The notes under the pieces were generated by a model. The model was not told the DNA's origin and searched no databases. It saw only the letters and a program-made list of their open reading frames with translations. A DNA stretch of 48,355 bases from assembly GCF_014644435.1 (NCBI RefSeq), contig NZ_BMKR01000048.1, positions 1 to 48,355 on the forward strand, written 5' to 3'. The stretch is from Paenibacillus albidus. GTDB lineage: Bacteria > Bacillota > Bacilli > Paenibacillales > Paenibacillaceae. The position numbers and the translations under genes were made by a program. Every line of letters starts with the position of its first letter. Positions within the stretch are counted from its first letter, which is position 1. This document shows positions 39,683-48,032 of this stretch, piece after piece.

Positions 39683-40777
39683 TTAATAAGTACTCATGCT
39701 GCCAAATTGTTCTTCCAGCTCTTTAAGGGTAACAACTTCTTCACCTTGAGGAATGCCGATTTTGAATGCAGCCTTTTCATTAATTTTGCTGTATTGATTG
39801 CTGCCTGACAAGGACAATCCTACATTAACGCCTTCTTCTGGATTGTTCACTTTAATATCCATCAGCAGATCTTGGTAAACGGGGAAGTTATCCTTATCGA
39901 TCGCTGTGTTGAAGTGGAATTGATTAATCGTCAGATATTTGTTCAGATCAACCAATGCTTTATCCAGTTCAGCTTTAGCATCTCCGGATTGGATCTCTTT
40001 TTTGGCGTCAGCCAGATCCGCCGGCTCTATCTGCAGCATTTCTTTGTATTCATCTTTGCCAAGAATATCAATGATCTTCGGCAAAGCATTGTTTACAAGT
40101 ATAGTGATGGCTTCCTTAACGTTGTCATTGGTCACTTGGAATTGTACGACCTGCTTAGCTTCAACACCCTCCGGCAAATTAGCATCCTTTGGTTTGATGT
40201 CGTTAAAGTACTTCTCTTGGTCGTATTCCCCCAACAGCGTGTTCAATACTTCGTTGGAGAGCTGCTGCGCTTTTTGGGTATCCATTGTAGCCGGATTGAA
40301 TTCTGCACCTTCCTGCTCAGCCAGTTCTTTCAGATCAAGCTCCAGGAACTTGCCAACGATAGTTTCCGGAATCGGGAAGAACGGTATGGATGGAACCTTG
40401 ACATACATCTTCTCCTTGGTCATTACCATAGGAATGGTGAAGCTCATGGCCATATCGCCTTTCAGATTAAGAACCAGTGTAGCTTCGGTTTGCATCGGTT
40501 CTGCCTGATATACGCTATCCACTGTGAACTCGGCATTCTTGAGCATGCTGAGCACCTGTGAAGTCATAGCATCGGCCTCTTCACCTGCACTTCCAGCATC
40601 AATAGTTAAATTGTTGATGACCATCTTGCTCTTGCTTTCATAAGACTTCATGGTCAACACTTCGGAAGCCGCTGCACTCAAAGCCTCTTTTGGTTCTTGC
40701 TTGCTTGCACATCCCGGCAGTATAACTGCTGCTGTAAGCAGAAGCGCTGCTGCGGAAATCCCCCATTTTTTAATCAT
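39683..40777 (-). CDS. lipoprotein of unknown function (LolA/LppX-like size)
   Basis: A 364-residue exported lipoprotein. The signal peptide ends at a lipobox with C23 (AAVILPGC). The mature chain is beta-rich, with repeated strands (YESKSKMVINNLTI, TVDSVYQAEP, EATLVLNLKGDMAMSF, HFNTAIDKDNFPVYQDLLMDIKV). This recalls DUF6612-like or LolA/LppX folds, which bind hydrophobic ligands, but I cannot assign it. No other domain is seen. GGAGAGGAG precedes the ATG. The intergenic region carries a perfect Spo0A box 54 bases upstream of the start. No obvious operon partner on its own strand after it. Confidence 0.75.
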   Translation of the reverse strand: MIKKWGISAAALLLTAAVILPGCASKQEPKEALSAAASEVLTMKSYESKSKMVINNLTIDAGSAGEEADAMTSQVLSMLKNAEFTVDSVYQAEPMQTEATLVLNLKGDMAMSFTIPMVMTKEKMYVKVPSIPFFPIPETIVGKFLELDLKELAEQEGAEFNPATMDTQKAQQLSNEVLNTLLGEYDQEKYFNDIKPKDANLPEGVEAKQVVQFQVTNDNVKEAITILVNNALPKIIDILGKDEYKEMLQIEPADLADAKKEIQSGDAKAELDKALVDLNKYLTINQFHFNTAIDKDNFPVYQDLLMDIKVNNPEEGVNVGLSLSGSNQYSKINEKAAFKIGIPQGEEVVTLKELEEQFGSMSTY

Positions 40778-40830
40778 TTTGTTTCTCCTCTCCCATGTAA
40801 AAAAAATTTCCCCTCTTTAATGATAAACCA

Positions 40831-40839
40831 TTTGTCGAA
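40831..40839. promoter_or_regulatory. Spo0A box
   Basis: TTTGTCGAA matches the 0A box consensus in all nine positions, in the promoter region of the lipoprotein gene and just after sspP. Single site, so function is uncertain. Confidence 0.45.
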
Positions 40840-40880
40840 TCAGAGAAACAAATTCTTATCAAATTGTTTCCAAATGAGTG

Positions 40881-41036
40881 TTATCCTTGCGGATTGTGAT
40901 GGTCGACATGGTTGGCCTGCTTCACCTTTTTAGAGCCGGATAACGGCTCCTGTCCAGATGAATGCTTCTCTTTCCTCCGCTCACTGCCAGAAGGGTGAGT
41001 GCCGGGAGCAGGCATGCTTTTGGGCTTGCTCATCAT
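40881..41036 (-). CDS. sspP: small acid-soluble spore protein P
   Basis: A 51-residue basic protein (first residues MMSKPKSMPAPG), too short for the usual gene-length cutoff. It carries the SspP signature EPLSGSKKVK followed by NH and a His-rich end. B. subtilis SspP is a minor forespore protein of the SASP family of poorly defined role. The ribosome binding site ATAGGAGGAAAGA precedes two adjacent ATG codons; either may be used. It begins 19 bases after the preceding hypothetical gene, so the two may share a transcript. No sigma-G promoter is obvious directly upstream. Confidence 0.85.
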   Translation of the reverse strand: MMSKPKSMPAPGTHPSGSERRKEKHSSGQEPLSGSKKVKQANHVDHHNPQG

Positions 41037-41055
41037 TCTTTCCTCCTATCAATGG

Positions 41056-41403
41056 TTAGTGAGTTAGCTTGTGCAGAGCTTGGGCACACTCGTGGATCTG
41101 CCTGGTGTATCGCTGAGCCAACTGTTGTACAGCATCACTGCGCTCATCGGTATGACGACCGTCCTGTTCGACATCAAGCAGGTCTACGGCTACCTCTCTG
41201 CTGTCCACATACGTGCAGCGGAAATCCAGCGAGTACCCCTGCCGCCCGGCTGCATTAAAATGGACTAGCAGGCTGTGCTGATCTGCTGCATCTGCCTGTA
41301 CAGTGAAGCTCTCCCCTTTGTCCATCAAAGCAGGCAATTGTTCCTGCCATGCCGAGACAAGACTGTGCTGATCCAGCTGCAATTCATGGTTCATGGTTAT
41401 CAT
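41056..41403 (-). CDS. hypothetical protein upstream of sspP
   Basis: A 115-residue soluble protein that I do not recognise. It begins LQLDQHSLVSAWQEQLPALMDKGESFTVQAD and has beta strands such as LLVHFNAAGRQGYSLDFRCTYVD before a helical, His/Gln-rich end. The start is ATG 41403 or ATG 41394; AGGAGG lies three and twelve bases away respectively, neither ideal. It lies just downstream of the tRNA-Ser terminator and before sspP, and may be co-transcribed with the spore gene. It may therefore be a spore protein, but that is only context. Confidence 0.6.
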   Translation of the reverse strand: MITMNHELQLDQHSLVSAWQEQLPALMDKGESFTVQADAADQHSLLVHFNAAGRQGYSLDFRCTYVDSREVAVDLLDVEQDGRHTDERSDAVQQLAQRYTRQIHECAQALHKLTH

Positions 41404-41502
41404 CAGCCTCCTTCTCTAATACATTGCGGAGAAAGGGGGCTTTTTATTCCCGCCTCTGGCAGGCACAGATATATATACGGCCACTTCTTCAAATGGTCGC
41501 AA

Positions 41503-41532
41503 CAAAAAAGCCGCCCTTTATGGGGACGGCTT
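41503..41532 (-). terminator. terminator after tRNA-Ser
   Basis: On the minus strand AAGCCGTCCCC, loop, AGGGCGGCTTTTTTG. It ends the serS-tRNA transcript. Confidence 0.85.
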
Positions 41533-41561
41533 CTATCTATATACGATTCAATGTTTAGGAA

Positions 41562-41650
41562 TGGCGGAGAGGATGGGATTCGAACCCATGTGAGCTTGCA
41601 CTCTAACGGTTTTCAAGACCGCCCCGTTATGACCGCTTCGGTACCTCTCC
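41562..41650 (-). tRNA. tRNA-Ser(UGA)
   Basis: An 89-nucleotide class II tRNA on the minus strand. The acceptor arm is GGAGAGG with CCTCTCC, the anticodon loop CTTGAAA gives anticodon TGA, a long variable arm follows (TTAGAGTGCAAGCTCACATG), the T-loop is GGTTCGAATCC, and the 3' CCA is encoded. It lies 64 bases downstream of serS, as in Bacillus, where this tRNA also follows serS. Confidence 0.96.
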
Positions 41651-41714
41651 AATGCATCAAAATTTCACATGCACTAAGAATTATACCACAGTTCGTAAGG
41701 AATAAGCAATACTA

Positions 41715-43004
41715 TTACTGAGAAGTTTTCATTGCAATGGATTTAACATTGCGCATGTATGGCTGCAAGCATTCCGGAATCAACACACTGCCGTCCTCTT
41801 GCTGATAATTCTCCAGAATGGCAGCCACAGTCCGGCCCACAGCCAGCGCCGATCCATTCAAGGTATGGACGAACTCGGGCTTGGCTTTGGGCTCTTTACG
41901 ATAACGGATATTCGCCCGGCGTGCCTGGAAGTCCTCTGTATTGGAGCAGGATGAAATTTCACGATATGTGCCGCTCTCCGGCAGCCATACCTCCAAATCG
42001 TACGTCTTGGCGGCGGTAAAGCCCATATCCCCCGTACATAACCCCAGCACACGGTATGGCAGCTCCAGGAGCTGCAGAACGCGCTCAGCGTCTGCTGTCA
42101 TCTTTTCCAACTCCTCGTAGGAGGACTCCGGTGTAGTGAGCTTCACCAGCTCCACTTTGTTGAATTGATGCTGACGAATCAAACCGCGCGTATCACGGCC
42201 TGCCGAGCCTGCCTCAGAACGGAAGCAAGAGCTGTAGGCCACATGATATTTAGGCAGATCTGCTGCGGTCAGGATCTCTTCCCGGTAGTAGTTGGTCACT
42301 GGAACTTCAGCAGTAGGAATCAGGTAATATTCAGTATCGCGAAGTTTAAACAGGTCCTCCTCGAACTTGGGCAGCTGACCCGTTCCATACAAGCTGTCTT
42401 TGTTGACGATATATGGGGGCAGCATCTCTTCATAGTTATGCTCTCCACTGTGCAGATCCATCATGAAATTAATCAGCGCACGTTCAAGACGGGCTCCAAG
42501 TCCCTTATAAAAAGCAAAGCGGGAACCTGTGACCTTGGCAGCGGCTTCAAAGTCGATGATATCCAGCTGCTGGGCGATCTCCCAGTGCGATTTGGGTGTA
42601 AAGCTGAAGGCTTTCGGCTCAGACCAGCGGCGAATCTCTACATTTTCTTCTTCTGATTTCCCCACAGGGACAGACTCATGGGGAATATTCGGAATGCTCA
42701 TCGTGAGATCAGAAATTTTGGCATCAAGCTCGCGTACCTCATCATCAAGCTCTTTAATCCGATCGGATACTGTACGCATTTCCGTAATTAAATCGTCCGC
42801 GGCCTCACCATTCTTCTTCTTCTTGGCCACTTCACCGGATACAATGTTGCGGCGGTTCTTCAGTCCTTCCGTTTCCTGCAGCCGCTCACGGCGGCGCAGA
42901 TCAAGCTCCGGGAAGTCAGCAATGAGATCAAGCGATTTCCCTCTTTTCTCCAACGCTTGCTCCACCCGGCTGTACTCACTGCGTAACACTTTTACATCTA
43001 GCAC
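41715..43004 (-). CDS. serS: seryl-tRNA synthetase
   Basis: A 429-residue class II synthetase. The N-terminal long coiled-coil tRNA-binding arm (residues about 25-110, charged Glu/Arg/Lys) is followed by motif 1, motif 2 in AYSSCFRSEAGSAGRDTRGLIRQHQF and motif 3 in NGSALAVGRTVAAILENYQ. The longest frame starts at 43031, but GTG 43004 has CAGGAGGG seven bases upstream and gives the known VLDVKVLR-type N-terminus. The 84 bases before it carry a large hairpin and no T-box. It follows pdxS-pdxT, as in Bacillus. Confidence 0.96.
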   Translation of the reverse strand: MLDVKVLRSEYSRVEQALEKRGKSLDLIADFPELDLRRRERLQETEGLKNRRNIVSGEVAKKKKNGEAADDLITEMRTVSDRIKELDDEVRELDAKISDLTMSIPNIPHESVPVGKSEEENVEIRRWSEPKAFSFTPKSHWEIAQQLDIIDFEAAAKVTGSRFAFYKGLGARLERALINFMMDLHSGEHNYEEMLPPYIVNKDSLYGTGQLPKFEEDLFKLRDTEYYLIPTAEVPVTNYYREEILTAADLPKYHVAYSSCFRSEAGSAGRDTRGLIRQHQFNKVELVKLTTPESSYEELEKMTADAERVLQLLELPYRVLGLCTGDMGFTAAKTYDLEVWLPESGTYREISSCSNTEDFQARRANIRYRKEPKAKPEFVHTLNGSALAVGRTVAAILENYQQEDGSVLIPECLQPYMRNVKSIAMKTSQ

Positions 43005-43032
43005 AAAGTTTCCCTCCTGAAAACAGCCCAAA

Positions 43033-43066
43033 CTCTTTCAAAATGCTGGATACAGCTTTGAAAGAG
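43033..43066. repeat. perfect nested hairpin before serS
   Basis: CTCTTTCAAA (43033-43042) and TTTGAAAGAG (43057-43066) enclose a second stem, GCTG/CAGC (43045-43048 and 43053-43056), so that 14 base pairs form with a two-base bulge. It lies between pdxT and the serS ribosome binding site. No long T-run follows on either strand, so it is a weak terminator at best and may act as an RNA-processing or stability element. Confidence 0.7.
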
Positions 43067-43088
43067 TCAGGATGTCTTATATGCAATT

Positions 43089-43673
43089 CTATTTGTTAGC
43101 GGTCCCGCTGGCCTCCACCATATCGGCAAAGTACTGGTGCAGCCTGAAATCATCCGTAAGCTCCGGGTGAAAAGAGGATACGAGCAGATGACCCTGACGC
43201 GCAGTCACAATCTCATCCTTATACACCGTCAGCACCTCAACCTCGGGACCCACTTCATTAATAAGCGGGGCACGGATAAATACGGCACGGACCGGCTCAT
43301 CAATGCCTTTAACCTCCAGATCACACTCAAAGCTTTCCCGCTGACGCCCAAACGCATTCCGGGCCACGGTGATATCCATCAGCTCCAAATGTCCTGCTTC
43401 GCCACCGGCAATCTTTTTGGCCAGTACAATCATACCGGCGCATGTACCAAAGATAGGCTTGCCCTGATGGGAGAAATCACGTACAGCCTCAATAAAGCCG
43501 TACTTACGCATCAGCTTGCCGATGGTAGTGCTCTCTCCCCCCGGAATAATCAGCCCATCAATTTCTTCCAGTTGTTCCACGCGCTTGATCGGCAAGCCTG
43601 TGGCCCCGGTCTTCTCTATGCTGACAATATGCTCAGTTACGGCGCCTTGAAGCGCCAGCACTCCTATTCTCAT
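43089..43673 (-). CDS. pdxT: pyridoxal 5'-phosphate synthase glutaminase subunit
   Basis: A 194-residue class I glutamine amidotransferase that supplies ammonia to PdxS. The triad is C78 in FGTCAGMIVLAKK, H169 and E171 in SSFHPELTDD, with the oxyanion GGEST at 46-50. The length matches the family. It starts 18 bases after pdxS and is surely co-transcribed. The start is MRIGVLALQG, with AGGTT-type upstream sequence near the pdxS stop. Order pdxS-pdxT-serS is conserved in Bacillus. Confidence 0.97.
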   Translation of the reverse strand: MRIGVLALQGAVTEHIVSIEKTGATGLPIKRVEQLEEIDGLIIPGGESTTIGKLMRKYGFIEAVRDFSHQGKPIFGTCAGMIVLAKKIAGGEAGHLELMDITVARNAFGRQRESFECDLEVKGIDEPVRAVFIRAPLINEVGPEVEVLTVYKDEIVTARQGHLLVSSFHPELTDDFRLHQYFADMVEASGTANK

Positions 43674-43691
43674 CCGGTAACCTTCTCTCTA

Positions 43692-44573
43692 TTAACGGCC
43701 ACGCTCCGACATACGCTCAGCAGGGCTCAGGGATGCAATGTCAATTCCCTTCATCGGTGTACCCAGATTCTTGGATACTTCTGCAATCAGCTTGTAGTCT
43801 GTGTAGTGTGTAGTTGCTTCAACAATGGCACGGGCAAATTTCTCAGGGTTGTCCGATTTGAAAATCCCGGAGCCCACGAAAACCCCATCCGCACCCAGAT
43901 GCATCATTAATGCCGCATCCGCCGGAGTGGCTACACCGCCTGCAGCAAAGTTAACAACCGGCAGCTTGCCTAGCTCATGTACTTCAAGCAACAGCTCATA
44001 AGCCACACCGAGGTTTTTGGCCTCATGGTACAGCTCATCCTTGGATAGGTTAGTCACTTTACGGATTTGGCTATTGATAAAACGCATGTGACGGACAGCC
44101 TCAACGATGTTGCCGGTTCCGGGCTCACCCTTAGTACGAATCATGGATGCTCCTTCGTTAATCCGGCGCAGTGCTTCTCCAAGATCCTTGGCACCACACA
44201 CAAAAGGAACAGTAAATTCACGTTTATTGATATGGAAAACCTCGTCTGCCGGGGTGAGCACTTCACTTTCGTCCAAGTAATCCACGCCCAGAGATTCCAG
44301 AACCTTAGCTTCTACATAATGGCCAATACGTGCTTTAGCCATAACGGGAATACTTACAACCTTGATTACCTCTTCTACAATCGTAGGATCAGCCATCCGT
44401 GCTACCCCGCCGGCAGCGCGTATATCGGAAGGAACACGTTCCAGAGCCATAACCGCTACTGCACCTGCAGCCTCAGCAATCTTTGCCTGCTCTGCATTCA
44501 TAACGTCCATAATGACGCCGCCCTTTTGCATTTCTGCCATGCCTCTTTTTACTCGTGATGTTCCTGTTTCCAT
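43692..44573 (-). CDS. pdxS: pyridoxal 5'-phosphate synthase lyase subunit
   Basis: A 293-residue (beta/alpha)8 barrel that forms vitamin B6 (PLP) from ribose 5-phosphate, glyceraldehyde 3-phosphate and ammonia from PdxT. The barrel contains MAKARIGHYVEAKVLESLGVDYLDESEVLTP, with the catalytic lysine of the KAR segment, and the later RTKGEPGTGNIVEA loop with the second catalytic Lys. The start is ATG 44573 with GGGAGG seven bases upstream, two codons after an in-frame TTG. The subunits assemble as a dodecamer in the family. Its candidate promoter lies about 65 bases upstream. Confidence 0.97.
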   Translation of the reverse strand: METGTSRVKRGMAEMQKGGVIMDVMNAEQAKIAEAAGAVAVMALERVPSDIRAAGGVARMADPTIVEEVIKVVSIPVMAKARIGHYVEAKVLESLGVDYLDESEVLTPADEVFHINKREFTVPFVCGAKDLGEALRRINEGASMIRTKGEPGTGNIVEAVRHMRFINSQIRKVTNLSKDELYHEAKNLGVAYELLLEVHELGKLPVVNFAAGGVATPADAALMMHLGADGVFVGSGIFKSDNPEKFARAIVEATTHYTDYKLIAEVSKNLGTPMKGIDIASLSPAERMSERGR

Positions 44574-44635
44574 GTTCAAGCCTCCCGAATTATCTATCTG
44601 AATCTAACTTGTAATTTTACCGCAAGGCGGCTATA

Positions 44636-44663
44636 TATACAACCCATTCACTTGGAATTTCAA
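44636..44663 (-). promoter_or_regulatory. candidate pdxST promoter
   Basis: TTGAAA (44658-44663), 16-base spacer and TGTATA (44636-44641) on the minus strand, about 65 bases before the pdxS start. The -10 is T-rich but only moderate, so this is tentative. Confidence 0.4.
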
Positions 44664-44685
44664 CTGTCGAAGGCAGAAACCGCCA

Positions 44686-46086
44686 TTAGAACAGATTCTT
44701 GATTCCTGTAAACAGATCGCTGAAAAACTCTCCTATAGCTCTGAGAAGCAGCTTGAACCAGCCGGCCTTTTCGGCTTCCTCAGTAGCAATTAAATTCACT
44801 GTCTTCTGCTGCACTTCAGACATTCCATCCGCCTTGTACGAATAGGTTACTTTGCCTAATTTGGTCGAAGCTGCAATAGGTGCAACTACGGTTGCCGGAT
44901 CATTGATTTGTACCGTGGTTTTTATTGCAGGATTAACGGTTCCTTTGGGTACAATAAACGTAACGCCCGCGTCAGTGACTACAGGCACTTCCTTGCTCTT
45001 TCCCTTCTGCACCGGAACTGTTTCGTAACCGGAAACTACGGATTTGGGTGCAATCACCTGTTTGATCTCAAAATTGTTGAAGCCGAAATCAAGAACCTTC
45101 TTCGTCTCCGTAAAACGATGTGCTTCAGAATTGGCTCCCATTACCACACTGATGAGACGCATTTCATCACGTACGGCGGTACCTGTAAAATTGTTCCCCG
45201 CTTTGCTGGTATGCCCTGTCTTCAACCCGTCCAAGCCGGGATAGGCGTAGGCCTTAAAGTTCGCAATGTCCTTGTTCGCTTCGAGCATCCAGTTTATGTT
45301 AATCATGGGCTCCTTGTCACGCTCACGGAACTTATAGGATTGGATTGTAGTAAATCTGGTGAAATCGGGATGGTCCGTAACGATATATTTGGCTAGAATG
45401 GCAGCATCCATGGCCGACATTACGGTCTCTCGGTCAGATTCAGGCTGATACTTTTCGGGCATGTCAGCCCGGTCAAGCCCCGTAGTATTGATGAAGTAAG
45501 CTGTCTTCATGCCCATCTTCTGGGCGGTTTCATTCATCAGTTTTACGAAATCCTGCTCGGAACCGGATACGTATTCCGCCAGTGCCACAGTAGCATCATT
45601 GGCTGATCCAACAGCCATTGCTATGTAAAGCTCTTCAACAGTATGTTCGTCACCTATAGCCAGAAAAATACGCGATCCGATCTGCTTGGCGGCATTTTCC
45701 TTCACAACGACTTTATCTTCCCAGGAGAACTTGCCATTCTTGACAGCATCGGCTACAAGATATTCGGTCATCATTTTGGTCATACTGGCCGGAGGCAAGG
45801 GCTCATCCGCATTCAGTGACATCAGCACCTGGCCCGTAGTTGGCTCAAGCAACACCGCTGATTTCAGATTGAGGCCGAGCGATTCTATTGAGGGGATCTT
45901 GACGGCCTTCGCAGGCGCTGTTTGCGTTGTCTTGGTATCTGTAGAACTGGACTCCGTCTTGGCAGGAGTCTTTACGGCTTCGGCCATAGCCGGAACACCA
46001 GGGGTTAAAAGCATATTTAAAAGTATACCTACTGTTGCAGTTTTAATCATAAATTGCCTGCTGCTGAATTTACGCTTTGGCTTCAA
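44686..46086 (-). CDS. dacA: D-alanyl-D-alanine carboxypeptidase (PBP5 type)
   Basis: A 466-residue low-molecular-mass PBP that trims pentapeptide stems. The signal peptide ends near residue 35 (TPGVPAMAEA), followed by a Thr/Lys/Ala-rich linker, then the active-site triad S101-x-x-K104 (PPASMTKMM), SAN in AVGSANDATV, and KTG in DGLKTGHTSKAG. The C-terminal beta domain is followed by an amphipathic anchor (WFKLLLRAIGEFFSDLFTGI). The start is TTG, preceded by AAAGGAGAG. In Bacillus dacA follows guaB, as here. Confidence 0.96.
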   Translation of the reverse strand: MKPKRKFSSRQFMIKTATVGILLNMLLTPGVPAMAEAVKTPAKTESSSTDTKTTQTAPAKAVKIPSIESLGLNLKSAVLLEPTTGQVLMSLNADEPLPPASMTKMMTEYLVADAVKNGKFSWEDKVVVKENAAKQIGSRIFLAIGDEHTVEELYIAMAVGSANDATVALAEYVSGSEQDFVKLMNETAQKMGMKTAYFINTTGLDRADMPEKYQPESDRETVMSAMDAAILAKYIVTDHPDFTRFTTIQSYKFRERDKEPMININWMLEANKDIANFKAYAYPGLDGLKTGHTSKAGNNFTGTAVRDEMRLISVVMGANSEAHRFTETKKVLDFGFNNFEIKQVIAPKSVVSGYETVPVQKGKSKEVPVVTDAGVTFIVPKGTVNPAIKTTVQINDPATVVAPIAASTKLGKVTYSYKADGMSEVQQKTVNLIATEEAEKAGWFKLLLRAIGEFFSDLFTGIKNLF

Positions 46087-46127
46087 TTCTATTACTCTCC
46101 TTTGAATCTCAAATCAGTGCTTGTTCT

Positions 46128-46136
46128 ATTCTAACA
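46128..46136 (-). promoter_or_regulatory. candidate dacA promoter, extended -10
   Basis: TGTTAGAAT (46128-46136) on the minus strand has an extended -10, about 42 bases before the TTG start. No clear -35 was seen, and the region overlaps the guaB terminator side. Confidence 0.4.
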
Positions 46137-46149
46137 CAGGGGTATCAGC

Positions 46150-46187
46150 AAAAAAAGACAGTCAGGATGAAATTCGTCCTGACTGTC
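46150..46187 (-). terminator. terminator of guaB
   Basis: On the minus strand GACAGTCAGGA (46177-46187), a nine-base loop, TCCTGACTGTC (46157-46167) and then TTTTTTTG. Confidence 0.9.
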
Positions 46188-46210
46188 CGCAAAATAAGCC
46201 GACTTGGCGA

Positions 46211-47668
46211 TTATAAGGAATAATTTGGCGCTTCCTTCGTAATTTGCACATCATGTGGATGGCTCTCGCGAAGTCCGGCTCCAGTGATACGGATAAAAGC
46301 AGTGTCATTGCGCAATTCATCCAGTGTCTTGGTTCCACAATACCCCATTCCGGAACGTAAACCGCCAATCAGCTGGTGAACGGTATCAGAAAGGCTGCCT
46401 TTAAAGGCTACACGGCCTTCGATGCCTTCTGGAACAAGCTTCTTGTCATCATCCTGGAAGTAGCGGTCCTTGCTGCCTTGCTTCATGGCGCTCATACTGC
46501 CCATACCGCGGTATACTTTGAATTTGCGGCCTTGGTAGATTTCGGATTCACCCGGACTCTCTTCAGTACCTGCGAACATGCTTCCCATCATAACTGCATG
46601 AGCTCCGGCACCAATGGCTTTGGTAATCTCTCCAGAGTATTTAATTCCACCATCCGCGATGATTGGAATTCCATATTCGCGGGCTACAGTAGCACAATCA
46701 TAAATTGCCGTAACCTGAGGTACACCAATACCTGCAATAACTCGTGTTGTACAAATGGAACCTGGACCAATACCAACCTTAACTACAGATGCTCCTGCTT
46801 CAATCAATTCCCGGGTAGCATCGCCTGTAGCCACATTTCCCGCTACTATAGTAAGTTCTGGATAGAGACCACGGATTTGGCGGACCGCATCAATAATATT
46901 AATATGATGGCCATGCGCGGAATCGACAGTGATTAAATCCACTCCCGCTTTGACCAAAGCTTCTGTACGTTCCAGTGTATCCTTGGAAATCCCAATTGCT
47001 GCACCTACCAGCAGCCGGCCTTGGGCATCCTTCGCTCCATTAGGGAACTGGATGGCTTTCTCAATATCCTTAATGGTAATCAAGCCCTTAAGAATGTTGT
47101 TCTCGTCAACGAGCGGCAACTTCTCAATCTTATGACGCTGCAGGATTCCTTCTGCTTCCTGAAGTGTAGTTCCTACGGCTGCTGTCACAAGATTCTCATG
47201 GGTCATGACTTCTTTAATCTGAATGTTAAAATCGTGGATAAAGCGCAGGTCGCGATTGGTGAGAATACCCACCAACTTATTGTTCTCATCTACAATAGGG
47301 ACACCGGAAATACGGTATTTCCCCATTAAGTGTTCAGCGTCGGATACCCAGTGGTCTGGCGTAAGAGAGAAAGGATTCGTAATAACTCCGCTCTCGGAGC
47401 GCTTCACACGGTCCACTTCTTCCGCCTGCTGCTCCACGGACATATTCTTGTGAATAATACCGATGCCGCCTTCGCGGGCAATAGCAATTGCCATGGCCGC
47501 TTCTGTTACCGTGTCCATCCCTGCACTCATGAGCGGAATATTCAGCTTAACATTCTTGCTCAATACAGTAGACAGATCTACCTCCTTGGGCAGTACCTCG
47601 GATTTACGCGGCACCAACAGCACATCGTCAAAAGTCAGTCCTTCTTTACCAAACTTATCTTCCCACAC
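46211..47668 (-). CDS. guaB: inosine-5'-monophosphate dehydrogenase
   Basis: A 485-residue enzyme that oxidises IMP to XMP, the committed step to GMP. It is a (beta/alpha)8 barrel with the catalytic Cys in GPGSICTTRVIAG, an inserted pair of CBS domains (about residues 90-205, MGKYRISGVPIVDENNKLVG and later EAEGILQRHKIEKLPLVD), and the mobile flap YRGMGSMSAM. The longest frame starts with ATG 47677, but AGGAGGA abuts that codon. GTG 47668 lies ten bases after AGGAGG and yields MWEDKFGKEGLTFDDVLLVP, matching the B. subtilis N-terminus. Its promoter is at 47847-47875. The order guaB-dacA is conserved. Confidence 0.96.
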   Translation of the reverse strand: MWEDKFGKEGLTFDDVLLVPRKSEVLPKEVDLSTVLSKNVKLNIPLMSAGMDTVTEAAMAIAIAREGGIGIIHKNMSVEQQAEEVDRVKRSESGVITNPFSLTPDHWVSDAEHLMGKYRISGVPIVDENNKLVGILTNRDLRFIHDFNIQIKEVMTHENLVTAAVGTTLQEAEGILQRHKIEKLPLVDENNILKGLITIKDIEKAIQFPNGAKDAQGRLLVGAAIGISKDTLERTEALVKAGVDLITVDSAHGHHINIIDAVRQIRGLYPELTIVAGNVATGDATRELIEAGASVVKVGIGPGSICTTRVIAGIGVPQVTAIYDCATVAREYGIPIIADGGIKYSGEITKAIGAGAHAVMMGSMFAGTEESPGESEIYQGRKFKVYRGMGSMSAMKQGSKDRYFQDDDKKLVPEGIEGRVAFKGSLSDTVHQLIGGLRSGMGYCGTKTLDELRNDTAFIRITGAGLRESHPHDVQITKEAPNYSL

Positions 47669-47693
47669 CTGGGTCATTCCTCCTCATTAATCT

Positions 47694-47768
47694 CTATTCG
47701 TCGAATCGCCCACAAACTTTATAAATGAAGAATGCTTCTTCTAGATCAAGTCCATTCAAGAAAGACAT
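47694..47768 (-). CDS. possible 24-codon upstream open frame in the guaB leader
   Basis: A complete frame in the transcribed guaB leader runs from ATG 47768 to TAG 47694, opening MSFLNGLDLEEAFF. It ends 26 bases before the guaB GTG. The upstream AGGTCGG is only a weak ribosome binding site. It could be a leader peptide or chance; nothing in the peptide suggests a stalling motif. Confidence 0.3.
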   Translation of the reverse strand: MSFLNGLDLEEAFFIYKVCGRFDE

Positions 47769-47846
47769 AAATTCCGACCTGAAAGTTGTATCAACAGATA
47801 TCTTCAAAATAGGTTTGAGATGCTGGTCCAAAAATATATTATTGCC

Positions 47847-47875
47847 ATCTTAGCAAAGGGTTTTTGGACTGTCAA
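47847..47875 (-). promoter_or_regulatory. guaB promoter
   Basis: Perfect TTGACA (47870-47875), 17-base spacer and TAAGAT (47847-47852) with an extended -10 TGC on the minus strand. The leader is about 170 bases long; no purine riboswitch or paired PurR box was recognised in it. Confidence 0.8.
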
Positions 47876-48032
47876 GAATATTACATCTTCAGTGGAGGTA
47901 TTGGGAAATTGAGCATGTAGTAAGCGAATTCTTGGACGAGAGTCCGCGTGGAATGGACATACACACGGATTTATGATCTATAACCTGAATTTACGCACAA
48001 CTAATTTTGCTTACCGTTGCTGCGGCTTATTC

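Noticed and set aside
43005..43088. T-box leader for serS
   Set aside because: The gap is only 84 bases and lacks the T-box core sequence, leaving room only for the one hairpin.
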